A DNA stretch of 64,000 nucleotides, from assembly GCA_963783085.1 (NCBI GenBank), contig CAWAMJ010000007.1, positions 193,547-257,546 on the forward strand, in the 5' to 3' direction. Below are positions 52,329-61,850 of the stretch, in pieces; within the stretch, counting starts at the first letter, position 1; each line of letters begins with the position of its first letter. The position numbers and the translations under genes are program-made. This DNA comes from CAVYUC01 sp963783085 (GTDB lineage Bacteria; Bacteroidota; Bacteroidia; Bacteroidales; Prolixibacteraceae). The notes beneath the pieces are model-generated. The model was not told where the DNA came from and ran no database searches. It saw only the letters and a list, made by a program, of their open reading frames with translations.

Positions 52329-53849
52329 ATGGCAGTCAAAAATAAATACACACAGGCAATCTGGAGCGCAACTTCAAAAACCTGGCAGCCCCGCCCAAAA
52401 CTGCAAAAAGACATTGAAGCAGATGTGGCAATTGTTGGCGGAGGTATAACCGGAATAGCTGCGGCATACTTTCTTCAGCAATCCGGCAAAAAGGTTGCCG
52501 TACTTGAACAACGAAAAGTTGGGTACGGCACAACCGGTTCTTCCACCGGCAACCTGTATGTTCCTTCCGGAAAGTTTCATAAAATCCGGCATAAACACGG
52601 CAAGCAGGGGCTCCTCGATGTAATAGCGGCCAGAAAAGAAGCAATGGAATTTATCGAAACCACTATTTCCAGGCATAACATCGACTGCGGTTTTACGAAA
52701 GTGCCGTGGTGCTATTTTTCTTCTGAAGCAGGGCAGGCGGCAGAGAAAGTGGAGCAGGAACTGGAAGCATTGAAAACAGGCGAAATAGACGTTTTTACAG
52801 ATGCCCCTGAGAATTTTCCTTTTCCGGTGGCGGCCATGGCGAGGGTGGAAATGCAGGCCCAGTTCGATCCGCTTCAGTACGTTCAGCAACTGGCCGAAGC
52901 CGTTGAAGGTGAAAACTGTACCATCTTCGAAAATACAAAAGTAAACAGTATTTCAGATGGCGATCCCTGCATTCTGGAAACGGAAGGCGGAACCGTGAAA
53001 GCTAAAAAAGTTATTCAGGCTACGCATACCCCGAAAGGAGTTTATGCCGTTCATGCTGAAATGGAAACTTACCGGGAGCATGCTGTTGCAGCAAAGCTGA
53101 AAAACGATGTGCCTGCCGGCGCAATCTACTGGCGCCAGGGCAAAGAAAACATGTATTCTGTCAGAACGTGGTCCGGCGAAACCGGTTCCTGGTTAATTGT
53201 ACTGGACGATTCGCACCTTACCGGCCATAAGGAACACACCGAAAAAAGCTACGAAAAGGTTGAAAAGTTCCTCCGGCGCTATTTCGATGTGGAAAAAGTG
53301 GAATACCTGTGGGCGGCGCAGAATTATAAACCTGCCGATGATATCCCGTATATTGGCACCAGTCCGCTGCAAAACAACGTTTACATTGCCACCGGTTTTG
53401 CAGCCGATGGTTTGGTTTGGGGTGTTGCGGCAGCCCGGATCATCAGCGATTTAATTACCGGTGCGGAAAACAAACTGGCTACAGTTTTCAATCCCAAACG
53501 TTTTACCCCTTCCGCATCTTTTCAGCGATTTAAATCGGAAAACGTGCACGTGGCAAAGCACCTGCTCAAAGATTATCTCCTGAAAAGCGGGGAAAAAGAA
53601 CTGCATGAAGTGAAAAGCGGGGAAGGGAAGATTGTAAAAATTGACGGTGAAAAATATGCTGTTTATAAAAACGAAGGCGGCGCTGCATCCATCGTTTCAG
53701 CAATTTGCCCGCACATGGGTTGTGTGGTTCACTGGAACAGCGCTGAGCGAAGCTGGGACTGCCCATGCCACGGCAGCCGGTTTTCAACGGACGGCGAGGT
53801 GCTGGAAGGCCCGGCTTTCAATGGTTTGCCAAAGCTTTCCGATAAATAG
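52329..53849 (+). CDS. FAD-dependent DAO-family oxidoreductase with C-terminal Rieske domain
   Basis: A 506-residue fusion. The FAD-binding start IVGGGITGIAAAYFLQQSG (about 35-53) opens a DadA/DAO-type oxidoreductase domain (about 30-390). The last 90 residues are a Rieske [2Fe-2S] domain: CPHMGCVVHW near 460 and CPCHGSRFSTDGEVLEGPA near 480. Electrons from an amine or amino acid would leave through the Rieske cluster, perhaps to a cytochrome. It follows the alcohol dehydrogenase in the same direction. Confidence 0.88.
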   Translation: MAVKNKYTQAIWSATSKTWQPRPKLQKDIEADVAIVGGGITGIAAAYFLQQSGKKVAVLEQRKVGYGTTGSSTGNLYVPSGKFHKIRHKHGKQGLLDVIAARKEAMEFIETTISRHNIDCGFTKVPWCYFSSEAGQAAEKVEQELEALKTGEIDVFTDAPENFPFPVAAMARVEMQAQFDPLQYVQQLAEAVEGENCTIFENTKVNSISDGDPCILETEGGTVKAKKVIQATHTPKGVYAVHAEMETYREHAVAAKLKNDVPAGAIYWRQGKENMYSVRTWSGETGSWLIVLDDSHLTGHKEHTEKSYEKVEKFLRRYFDVEKVEYLWAAQNYKPADDIPYIGTSPLQNNVYIATGFAADGLVWGVAAARIISDLITGAENKLATVFNPKRFTPSASFQRFKSENVHVAKHLLKDYLLKSGEKELHEVKSGEGKIVKIDGEKYAVYKNEGGAASIVSAICPHMGCVVHWNSAERSWDCPCHGSRFSTDGEVLEGPAFNGLPKLSDK

Positions 53850-54124
53850 TACCACCAGACGCCCGGAGAATCAATGGGTTGTTTTTGCTGATCTTTTTAA
53901 TATTGCAGATAGTGTGCCGGGGAAAATTTTCAACAGTTTTCACGGAAACACCTTCTCCACAATCGCATTTTTTGTTTCATAAATTCATCATTATTTGAGG
54001 AAAATTCCTCAGAAATGGTGAAACTTTCCCACACATGAAATATGTTTAACTTGCTGTATATGAGTACATAAATTTTTTTGGAATACTTTTTCCGTCTCCA
54101 AACACAACTTTAAATTTAATTTGT

Positions 54125-55222
54125 ATGAGAATTGCACAAGTTGCCCCATTATACGAAAGTGTTCCCCCAAAACACTATGGAGGTACAGAACGCGTTGTGC
54201 ACTGGATTACCGAAAGGCTTGTGGAGCTTGGCCATGAAGTCACCTTATTTGCGAGTGGAGATTCGGTTTCCGGCGCCAGATTATTTTCGCCCGTAAGAAG
54301 ATCATTAAGAACCGACAAGCAGGTTGCTGATTCTTTAGCTCCTCATTTCATCCTGATGGAAATGGTGGAAAAAGAAGCGCCTGATTTTGATGTTATTCAT
54401 TCACACATCGATTATTTGTATTACCCGTTAATGAAAAGAAAGCGGCACAAATACCTTACTACACTTCACGGGCGGCTTGATTTGCCGGAATTACAATTTT
54501 TATATGACCGTTACCGCCGCATACCGTTGATTTCTATATCTGATGCACAACGAATACCCATTCCGTTCGCCAATTGGAAACGAACTGTTTATCATGGTTT
54601 GCCACTAAATCTTTTCCATTTTAATCCGGATGGTGGTAAATATTTAACGTTTGTTGGTCGTATTTCTCCTGAAAAAAGGTTGGACAGAGCTATTGAAATC
54701 GCTGTAAAAGCAGGGATTCCTTTTCGTTTTGCTGCTAAAATTGATAAAGCTGATAATGAATATTTTGAAAGAAAAATAAAACGCCTGCTTAAGCATCCTC
54801 TGGTGGAGTTTTTGGGAGAAATAAACGATCGTGAAAAACAGGAATTGTATGGCAATGCACTTGGTCTTCTCTATCCGATTGACTGGCCTGAACCTTTCGG
54901 ATTGGCTATGATTGAAGCAATGGCTTGCGGAACTCCTGTAGTAGCGTACCGGAACGGAAGTGTTCCGGAGGTGATAAATGAAGGAATTACCGGATTTATT
55001 GTGAATTCACAGGAGGAAGCCATAGAAGCGGTTAAAAAACTTTCTCAGTTAAGCAGAAAAAAATGCCGGTTGATTTTTGAAGAACGGTTTTCTGTGCAAA
55101 GGATGGTTGATGATTACTTATCCGTGTATAATTCGATACAACGAATTGATGGTAAAAACATGTTGCCGTTAATCAATGAACCGTTAAAAGTTAAAGATTA
55201 TGAAACAGACAACTTTAAATGA
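54125..55222 (+). CDS. Glycosyltransferase family 4 (GT-B fold)
   Basis: A 365-residue retaining glycosyltransferase. The N-terminal domain has YGGTERVVHWITERLVELGH near 19-38, and the C-terminal domain has the retaining-GT Glu-x7-Glu in EPFGLAMIEAMACGTPVV near 256-274. It overlaps the debranching-enzyme gene by 23 bp, so it is translated with it and probably acts on an alpha-glucan or trehalose-like product. The preceding 275 bp hold no gene. Confidence 0.88.
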   Translation: MRIAQVAPLYESVPPKHYGGTERVVHWITERLVELGHEVTLFASGDSVSGARLFSPVRRSLRTDKQVADSLAPHFILMEMVEKEAPDFDVIHSHIDYLYYPLMKRKRHKYLTTLHGRLDLPELQFLYDRYRRIPLISISDAQRIPIPFANWKRTVYHGLPLNLFHFNPDGGKYLTFVGRISPEKRLDRAIEIAVKAGIPFRFAAKIDKADNEYFERKIKRLLKHPLVEFLGEINDREKQELYGNALGLLYPIDWPEPFGLAMIEAMACGTPVVAYRNGSVPEVINEGITGFIVNSQEEAIEAVKKLSQLSRKKCRLIFEERFSVQRMVDDYLSVYNSIQRIDGKNMLPLINEPLKVKDYETDNFK

Positions 55223-57353
55223 TTATTATCCGGTTTTGGCAACTGATTCTCTCACAGAAGAAAAAACCTTTGTTTTAAAACATGATAATACTTTCGCCAA
55301 TTTTAATTTATATGGTGATGTTTCTCCTTTCAGCGTACAAGGTATTTTTCACGAAGGCACCAGGTTTCTGTCAAAGTACCAGCTCAAAATAGAAGGAAAA
55401 CGGCCACTCTTTTTAAGTTCCAATTTAAAAGAAAGAAATGAAAATCTTTTGGTTGATCTGACAAATCCGGATATTATGAATGGCGATCGTTTAAAACTGG
55501 AAAAAGATATTATTCATATTAAAAGAAAAAAAACACTATGGAATTCAGTATGTTATGAGCAGATACGGCTTCATAATTTTGGGCTGGAAGAAGTTACCTT
55601 CAATATTGATTTGGAATTTGATGCCGATTTTAGCGATATCTTTGAAATAAGAGGTACAAAACGTTTACAAAGAGGGAACCTGTTGCCTGTAAGGTCCGAT
55701 GATCAAAGTTTAATATTATCATACACCGGGTTAGATAATACAGAACGTTCAACTAAAATTTTAATGGAGCCGGAACCGGATAACATAGTTAACAACCGTA
55801 TTAATTATTGTATCCGGTTACACCCGGGTGAAGATTTTTATATTTTACCAACTATTTCTTTCGAAATTTCCGGAAAAGGAAGTGAAATTTTAAGTTTCCG
55901 GAAAGCTTCAAAAAAACATAAGCGCAGGATAGAGTACATCGACCAGGTTTCTTGCAGTATCACTACTTCGAACGAGCATTTTGATGATTGGATCAATCGC
56001 TCCAGAACAGATTTAATAACTGTGATTACCGAAACTCCCTACGGACCTTATCCCTACGCCGGAATTCCCTGGTACGACACCCCCTTTGGCAGGGATGGAA
56101 TTATTACCGCGCTGGAATGTTTGTGGATTAGCCCCGAAATTGCGAGAGGTGTACTGAATTATCTTGCCGTTACACAAGCGAAAGAGAAAAATAACTTCCG
56201 GGATGCTGAACCGGGAAAAATCCTGCACGAAACCAGGAATGGCGAAATGGCCGTGCTCAATGAAGTTCCGTTTAAACAATATTATGGTACCATAGATGCC
56301 ACTCCATTGTTTATCGTTCTGGCCGGAGCTTATTTTCTCCGTACCAATGATATTACAACAATACAGAAAATCTGGGAAAATATTGAGCGGGCGCTGGATT
56401 GGATAGAGGATTACGGTGATTTCGACAATGATTTATTTGTAGAATATCAAAGAAAGGAGGAATCGGGATTATTTAACCAGGGCTGGAAAGATTCTCACGA
56501 TTCCATTTCAAATGAAAATGGTGAAATAGCAGAACTTCCTGTTGCATTATGCGAAGTTCAGGGTTACGTATATGATGCCTGGAAAATGGCATCTATATTG
56601 GCAAATGAAATGGATATGAAGGAAAAAGCGGGATATTATCTGGAGCGTGCGGAAAAGCTTCAACAAAAATTCAGGGAAGAATTCTGGTCAGCAGATAAAT
56701 CTACTTTTTATCTGGCACTTGCCTCCGGTAAAAAGCCCTGTAACGTTGTTGCTTCCAACGCCGGGCACTGCCTGTTTTCAGGTATTGCCAGCGAAGAACA
56801 AGCCCGAAATGTGGCGCAAACACTGCTATCGAAGCAAATGTTTACCGGCTGGGGCATAAGAACCTTAAGTTCAGAAGAAATCAGATACAATCCTGCTTCC
56901 TATCATAATGGTTCCGTTTGGCCGCACGATAATGCACTGATAGCATACGGCTTTTCCAGATACGGGCTGAAAGAGGAGGTGAAAAAACTTGCCAGAGGAT
57001 TGTTCGATACCAGTTTTTATTCTGAAGGTCGTTTGCCTGAATTGTTTTGCGGATTTAGAAGAAAACCTGAAGAAGCCCCTGTAAATTATCCTGTTGCCTG
57101 TTCTCCCCAGGCATGGTCTGTAGCCACAGTATTTATGTTAATTCAGGCGTTACTTGGCCTCGAGATTAATGAACATGAAGATATTATTCGTTTTTTCCGA
57201 CCGGTATTACCTGATTTTATTGATAAAATGATTATAAAAAAGTTAAAATTCAAAGATTACAAGTTAAACCTTGAATTTATAAGAACAGGAGAAAGTGTAA
57301 GTATCCAGTTACTGAATAAGGATATACCTGTAAAACTGGAGATTATCTATTGA
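55200..57353 (+). CDS. Amylo-alpha-1,6-glucosidase (glycogen debranching enzyme-like)
   Basis: A 717-residue cytoplasmic enzyme. The N-terminal debranching-associated beta domain covers about 20-270. The (alpha/alpha)6 catalytic domain begins near 275 with ETPYGPYPYAGIPWYDTPFG and GRDGIITALECLW; the C-terminus has HNGSVWPHDNALIAYGF near 570 and CSPQAWSVATVFML near 640. Such enzymes hydrolyse alpha-1,6 branch points. With the coupled GT4 it forms a two-gene glucan module often seen in stress-associated loci. Confidence 0.9.
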   Translation: MKQTTLNDYYPVLATDSLTEEKTFVLKHDNTFANFNLYGDVSPFSVQGIFHEGTRFLSKYQLKIEGKRPLFLSSNLKERNENLLVDLTNPDIMNGDRLKLEKDIIHIKRKKTLWNSVCYEQIRLHNFGLEEVTFNIDLEFDADFSDIFEIRGTKRLQRGNLLPVRSDDQSLILSYTGLDNTERSTKILMEPEPDNIVNNRINYCIRLHPGEDFYILPTISFEISGKGSEILSFRKASKKHKRRIEYIDQVSCSITTSNEHFDDWINRSRTDLITVITETPYGPYPYAGIPWYDTPFGRDGIITALECLWISPEIARGVLNYLAVTQAKEKNNFRDAEPGKILHETRNGEMAVLNEVPFKQYYGTIDATPLFIVLAGAYFLRTNDITTIQKIWENIERALDWIEDYGDFDNDLFVEYQRKEESGLFNQGWKDSHDSISNENGEIAELPVALCEVQGYVYDAWKMASILANEMDMKEKAGYYLERAEKLQQKFREEFWSADKSTFYLALASGKKPCNVVASNAGHCLFSGIASEEQARNVAQTLLSKQMFTGWGIRTLSSEEIRYNPASYHNGSVWPHDNALIAYGFSRYGLKEEVKKLARGLFDTSFYSEGRLPELFCGFRRKPEEAPVNYPVACSPQAWSVATVFMLIQALLGLEINEHEDIIRFFRPVLPDFIDKMIIKKLKFKDYKLNLEFIRTGESVSIQLLNKDIPVKLEIIY

Positions 57354-57359
57354 TGATTC

Positions 57360-57388
57360 AATGTCGTTTAGCATCTTTAAACGACATT
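57360..57388. terminator. Perfect hairpin between convergent genes
   Basis: Eleven-bp inverted repeat AATGTCGTTTA/TAAACGACATT with a seven-base loop, in the 52 bp between the debranching enzyme and the convergent glycosyltransferase. No long T run follows on either side, so it may be a weak two-way terminator or an mRNA-end stabiliser. Confidence 0.55.
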
Positions 57389-57405
57389 AATTGATGATTA
57401 CTGAT

Positions 57406-58161
57406 TCATGCCGGAAAGCCTTTCGCCGCCAAAAGCTTTTCAGCTACCAAATCCATCACACGGTAATCGATCCGGAGGCCTGCAAAGCATTCGCTTTCTT
57501 TCGAACCACAAAGATTGGCGGCCATAACCGGCTGGCCGTGCCATTCGATGTATGGCTTTATAAACCTTGAGCCGTTATGAACTAAATCGTAGGCAAGGGC
57601 AGGACTTATAATGCCTACGTTGAGCAGCAACGGCAGGGGAAAAAGGGCATTTAAATTTGTCAGGAATTCCGTGCCAACGCTCACCGGCAGCAGTTCTTCC
57701 CTGGAATCCACAATCCGGAGGCAGGCATCGTGGTAAAAATCAAGAAAAGTATTTCCTTTTTTAAAAACTGAAATGCTGTTGTTGATTTTCTCCTGGTGAA
57801 TTACATTTCCATCGAGGTCCTGGTCCATCCATATTTCCCGGCAAAATGAAAAGAGGCCCTGAACGTGGAGATTAAAATGCTCCGGATCGAAAACCAGCAT
57901 GTCGGCATCTACCCAGATAACTTCGTCGAAACCTTCTTCCAGGTACTTTCGGGCAAGTACCAGCCGGGCGAGGTCAGTAGCCAGTTGAATGTTTCCATTT
58001 ACTTTTTTGAAGTACCATTCGGGAACCATATCAAAAATTTCATCGCCGGTAAACCTGTAACCGTATTCATTGCCTGCAGCCCAGTTTTTTACAGAATGAA
58101 GGCAGCGGTTTATCCATCGGGGGACGTTACTGGTGCGGTATGACTGGTATACGAGCTTCAT
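57406..58161 (-). CDS. GT-A-type glycosyltransferase-like protein
   Basis: A 251-residue protein without a signal peptide. EVIWVDADMLVFDPEHF near residues 78-95 contains the D-x-D motif that binds a metal-nucleotide-sugar in GT-A enzymes. I do not assign a CAZy family. It overlaps the upstream CgeB-like gene by four bases, so the pair likely builds one glycan. Confidence 0.7.
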   Translation of the reverse strand: MKLVYQSYRTSNVPRWINRCLHSVKNWAAGNEYGYRFTGDEIFDMVPEWYFKKVNGNIQLATDLARLVLARKYLEEGFDEVIWVDADMLVFDPEHFNLHVQGLFSFCREIWMDQDLDGNVIHQEKINNSISVFKKGNTFLDFYHDACLRIVDSREELLPVSVGTEFLTNLNALFPLPLLLNVGIISPALAYDLVHNGSRFIKPYIEWHGQPVMAANLCGSKESECFAGLRIDYRVMDLVAEKLLAAKGFPA

Positions 58162-59234
58162 TCGAACTGCCTGATTCCTTCGGTTATTTCCTGCAAATAC
58201 TGCTCTAACTGGCGAGCACGGTGCAGCGAAGTATGTTCCCTGAGGATACGTTCGCGTGCTTTTTCGCCTATCTGCGCCAATTCGTCATCCCGCAGTGACG
58301 ATAAATACTTCAGCGTTGTTTCACAACTGTCCGTTATCAGTATCTCTTCTTCGGGCTTCAGGGTTTGATCGATTCCTTCCCACCAGTCGCTGATGATAGG
58401 AACGCCACAGGCAGCAGCTTCAAAGATCCTCACGCTCGGCGAAAATCCCTGCTCTATCATGTCTTTCCTGGTCAGGTTGAGCGTAAATCGTTGCCGGTTA
58501 TAAAATTGCCTGTGTTTCGCAGGTTCCAGGTGGTTGATTCGTTTCACATTTTCAGGCCATCGGATCGAATCGGGATACAGCGATCCCGCTACCACAAACT
58601 TCCCCTTTTTCCAAATAGATGCAGGTTTTAAAAGAAGTTCCTCCAGCGAAGGTTGCCGGTCGTCGCTGTAAGTTCCGAGGTAACCTAAATCCCATGTCTT
58701 TTCAACCGGCTCCGGAAAATAAAGTTCCTCGTCAACCGAACAGGGAAAAACAACAGCATTCTTAGCGCCGTATCCTTTTCTGAGAATATTGAGCGCGGGG
58801 CCGTCTGATAAAGAGAGGAAAATATCGTATTGCGGAATTAGTTCCGGATTGATGTAGGTGCAGGTTGATTTTTTTAAACCAGCCAGTGTTACCGGCGTGT
58901 CAATATCGTAAAAAACTTTAATGCCTTTGGCCTGGTTTACAACCCAGTTACCCACTTCTATTCCTTCGGGAACATAGGAGCCAACCATCACCAAATCTGC
59001 ATTTAAAATGAAATTGCTGTGCATTTTGAGCTCGTTCAAATCGTTGTACAGAACAACATCGCAAAACGGCGACTGGCTCATGTCGCGTTGTGTCTCGTAC
59101 CATTTCACATTCCGTTCGTAAAAAGAAACCTGGTGGCCCGCTTTAAACAATCCTTTTACCAGCGATCGGAAAGTAGTGGCATGTCCGTTGCCCCACGAAG
59201 AGGTGATGGTTAATCCAATGATGCTTATTTTCAT
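58158..59234 (-). CDS. CgeB/YkvP-like glycosyltransferase (GT-B)
   Basis: A 358-residue protein. SSWGNGHATTFRSLVKGLFK near residue 12 is the acceptor-domain glycine-rich loop, and the C-terminal FSPSVRIFEAAACGVPIISD near 268-287 is the typical donor-binding segment of the CgeB-like group (glycosyl transferases group 1, PF13524). It is the first gene of a leftward two-gene unit with the GT-A protein. Target glycan unknown. Confidence 0.82.
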   Translation of the reverse strand: MKISIIGLTITSSWGNGHATTFRSLVKGLFKAGHQVSFYERNVKWYETQRDMSQSPFCDVVLYNDLNELKMHSNFILNADLVMVGSYVPEGIEVGNWVVNQAKGIKVFYDIDTPVTLAGLKKSTCTYINPELIPQYDIFLSLSDGPALNILRKGYGAKNAVVFPCSVDEELYFPEPVEKTWDLGYLGTYSDDRQPSLEELLLKPASIWKKGKFVVAGSLYPDSIRWPENVKRINHLEPAKHRQFYNRQRFTLNLTRKDMIEQGFSPSVRIFEAAACGVPIISDWWEGIDQTLKPEEEILITDSCETTLKYLSSLRDDELAQIGEKARERILREHTSLHRARQLEQYLQEITEGIRQFE

Positions 59235-60208
59235 GTGTGTTTGTGTTTTAACATTTTAAGTTTCAATGAATTCTTTCGCTCGTTCATCCTCTTCAAATTC
59301 TGTTCCAGCAGAAAGATGGACCAACCTAATTTATCCCGAAGGTCTACGGTGGAAATGGAATCGGTTTTTGTCATGCAATTCCGGGACGTTTGCAGTGGAA
59401 ATACCTGAGTTCACTCCGAAAAGTCAAAAACCCCTAAATCCCCTGAAGGGGACTTTGAAGAGTTCATTGATTTTCAGCAGGTTCCCCTTCAGGGGACAGG
59501 GGGAATAACGGCGACAGGTAATTGTGAGGCAGCCGCTTGTTTTTGGGGATGAAATGGTGTAATAATTTCACAGAAAAGTGGTTATTTTCCCCGCTTCCCG
59601 TTAGTCATTCTGAACAAAAGGGGCAGTTTCATTATTTGCATGATTTTGGTTTCCGGGAAACGACAATACCTGTTAAATAATAAAAACAGAATCCGGAAGG
59701 TTCGGTAATCAATTGGCACCGTGATGCACCGCCGTTTGATATCGTTGCCGGAATCTCGCTGCTTTCCGACTGCAGGTTTCGGTTCAGGCCTGCCGTTAAG
59801 GCCAGACAGTCCCGGAAAGCAATAATCAGTTTTAGCGTGCGGCGGCGGTCGCTGTATGTTATAAAAGGCAGCGCCAGAAATGAATGGCAGCACAGCATCG
59901 CACCGGTTAAAAACAAGCGGTATTCCATAACACTCCGAACGTTGAAAAAAACGGAGATGTTTAAATGAGGGCGGTTCAGCGTTCTTTTTGTAATTAAATT
60001 CACTGGCGTTCGCGAAATATTAACGGCTAAAGCCTGATTTTCGTGCTCCAAAGTTAACCCCCGGCTTAAGCCAGGGGCAATAAAACCCTTGTACAGAATG
60101 GCTTTAGCCATGAATATATTATTGACCGGATACTTAATTTGTTAAACGTTTTACAAATGAATTATGGCACACAATATCCCCGTTGTTCCGAAGATACCTT
60201 ATAGTTTT
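59235..60208. repeat. Gene-poor, repeat-bearing interval
   Basis: About 970 bp without a convincing gene. At 59431-59503 there is an inverted repeat whose arms contain CCCCTGAAGGGGAC and GTTCCCCTTCAGGGG, a type of dispersed intergenic repeat common in Bacteroidota. Another dispersed-repeat remnant with AAGCCAGGGGCAATAAAACC lies near 60065-60090, and GGCTTTAGCCATGAATAT follows. Leftward frames at 59582-59893 and 59632-60111 lack protein-like composition and run through the repeat, so they are not called. Confidence 0.6.
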
Positions 60209-60886
60209 ATGGTACTTCGAATACATAACTTTTTAATTTTTTTAACGGTTTTTCTTTTATCCTGCGACCGCTTTCCCCGGGATCAGGAAGGTTCGTTAAA
60301 AGAAATTCACGGAAAAGGGGAAATAATGGCAGGTTTAACAGAAAATCCGCCGTTTGTGTACTGGAACAATGGTGAGCCGCAAGGGATTGAACCTGAAATG
60401 ATAAAAGCATTTGCCGCTTCCATTGGAGTAGATGTAAAGTGGATAAGGGGTTCGTCTGAAGATAATTTCAGGCTGCTGCAAAACGGGAGGTTGCAAATTG
60501 CAGCGGGAGGTTTTGATAAAAATTCACCATGGAAAAAAGATGTTTATTTTACCCGGCCCCACGATACCATATATTATAAATGGGGTGCGCCTGTTGCCGC
60601 AGATTTGCCTAAAAAGCTAAAAAATCAGGAGGTTTTTATTAAAAAAGGATCCATTGCTGCTGCTTTTCTGAAGCCTTCAGTAAAAGTGCATTTTAAAGAT
60701 TCAATGGAAGGAAATGAGCCTTTGGTGGTTGCCCCCCAATCGGATTTGGTGAACTACGGATATTCTGTTTCGGATAAAACGTTGAAAACGGTGTATATCG
60801 CTTTTGCTGTTAAAAAGGGCGAAAATGCTTTACTGGAAGATTTTGAAAAATTTGACAGGCACTATGAACGAAAAAATAAAAATTAA
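60209..60886 (+). CDS. Extracellular solute-binding-like lipoprotein
   Basis: A 225-residue protein from the ATG at 60209, chosen because it gives a proper lipoprotein signal with the lipobox LLSC near residue 19. The following region MAGLTENPPFVYWNNGEPQG and EPEMIKAFAASIGVDVKW matches the family-3 amino-acid-binding-protein fold, but the domain is short. It overlaps the CDF transporter gene by 23 bp. This link to a cation transporter, rather than to an ABC permease, is unusual. Confidence 0.75.
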   Translation: MVLRIHNFLIFLTVFLLSCDRFPRDQEGSLKEIHGKGEIMAGLTENPPFVYWNNGEPQGIEPEMIKAFAASIGVDVKWIRGSSEDNFRLLQNGRLQIAAGGFDKNSPWKKDVYFTRPHDTIYYKWGAPVAADLPKKLKNQEVFIKKGSIAAAFLKPSVKVHFKDSMEGNEPLVVAPQSDLVNYGYSVSDKTLKTVYIAFAVKKGENALLEDFEKFDRHYERKNKN

Positions 60887-61850
60887 GTTTTTACCTGCTG
60901 ATCCAATCGAGATGCCGGACGACCTGAAACGGCAGGAAAAAAAGGCGGTGAAACTGGAAGTAGTAACTTTTGTCTATTTGTTTACCGTAGTTATTGTTAT
61001 GTACCTGACGTTAAGCTCGTCTCAGGCAATGAAAGCAGCCTGGCTCGAAGATGTTCTGACGATGGTGCCCTCCGCAACTTTCCTGGTTGCTTCGCGGTTT
61101 TACAACAAGAAGCCGAATTTTATGTTTCCGAATGGTTTTCACCGGGTTTTTAGCGTAGGTTTTGCGTTTGGAGCATTGGCTTTGCTCGGGCTTGGCCTTT
61201 ACGTTGCATTCGATTCGGTGCTGTCGTTGGTTAAAGCTGAACATGCAACTATTCCGCACAAACCATTTTTCGGACGGGAGGTGTGGTTTGGCTGGTTAAT
61301 GATCCTGGCTTTGCTGTACAGTTTCATTCCGGCTGTAATCCTTGGGAGAAAGAAAAAGCCAATTTCGAAAATGTTGCACAATAAACTTCTGAATGTTGAT
61401 GCCGAAGCACAAAAGGCCGACTGGATGACTGCGTCGGCAGCTATTGTTGGAATTATGTTGCTGGGTTTTGGAATCTGGTGGGCCGATGCCGTGGCTGCCG
61501 TTTTAATTTCCGTTTCAATAATAAAGGACGGGGTCAGGAGAATTACCGAGGCAACCAAAGATTTAATCGGACAGGCGCCAACAACAATTAACGGAAAAAT
61601 CGATCCGGTGAATGAAGCTGTTATTGATTTTTTTATGGAAAAAGAGTGGGTGAAGGATGTCCGCATAAAGTTGCGGGAAGAAGGGCAGGTTTTTACGGGA
61701 GATGTCTATGTTATTCCTGAGAATGAGGAAAATATTGTCGATAACATTGAGAAAGCGTTTGTTCAGCTTCGGAAGCTGGACTGGGGAATTCATGAGATTT
61801 CCATTCAGCCGGTAAAAAGTTTCGATTTTCGCAAAGCGGATACAGAATAA
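60864..61850 (+). CDS. Cation diffusion facilitator (CDF)-family transporter
   Basis: A 328-residue protein with six helices (first near 35-55) and a C-terminal cytoplasmic ferredoxin-like domain (about 245-320: DVRIKLREEGQVFTGDVYVI). The start at 60864 lies inside the binding-protein gene. The metal-site regions diverge from the classic His-x3-Asp pattern: helix 2 has WLEDVLTMVPSATFL and helix 5 has NVDAEAQKADWMTASAAIVG. It may carry a different cation or be a partner of the solute-binding lipoprotein. Confidence 0.83.
   Translation: MNEKIKIKFLPADPIEMPDDLKRQEKKAVKLEVVTFVYLFTVVIVMYLTLSSSQAMKAAWLEDVLTMVPSATFLVASRFYNKKPNFMFPNGFHRVFSVGFAFGALALLGLGLYVAFDSVLSLVKAEHATIPHKPFFGREVWFGWLMILALLYSFIPAVILGRKKKPISKMLHNKLLNVDAEAQKADWMTASAAIVGIMLLGFGIWWADAVAAVLISVSIIKDGVRRITEATKDLIGQAPTTINGKIDPVNEAVIDFFMEKEWVKDVRIKLREEGQVFTGDVYVIPENEENIVDNIEKAFVQLRKLDWGIHEISIQPVKSFDFRKADTE

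Noticed and set aside
59632..60111. 159-codon leftward frame
   Set aside because: It starts in a dispersed-repeat remnant, has no hydrophobic or domain pattern, and overlaps another equally poor frame.
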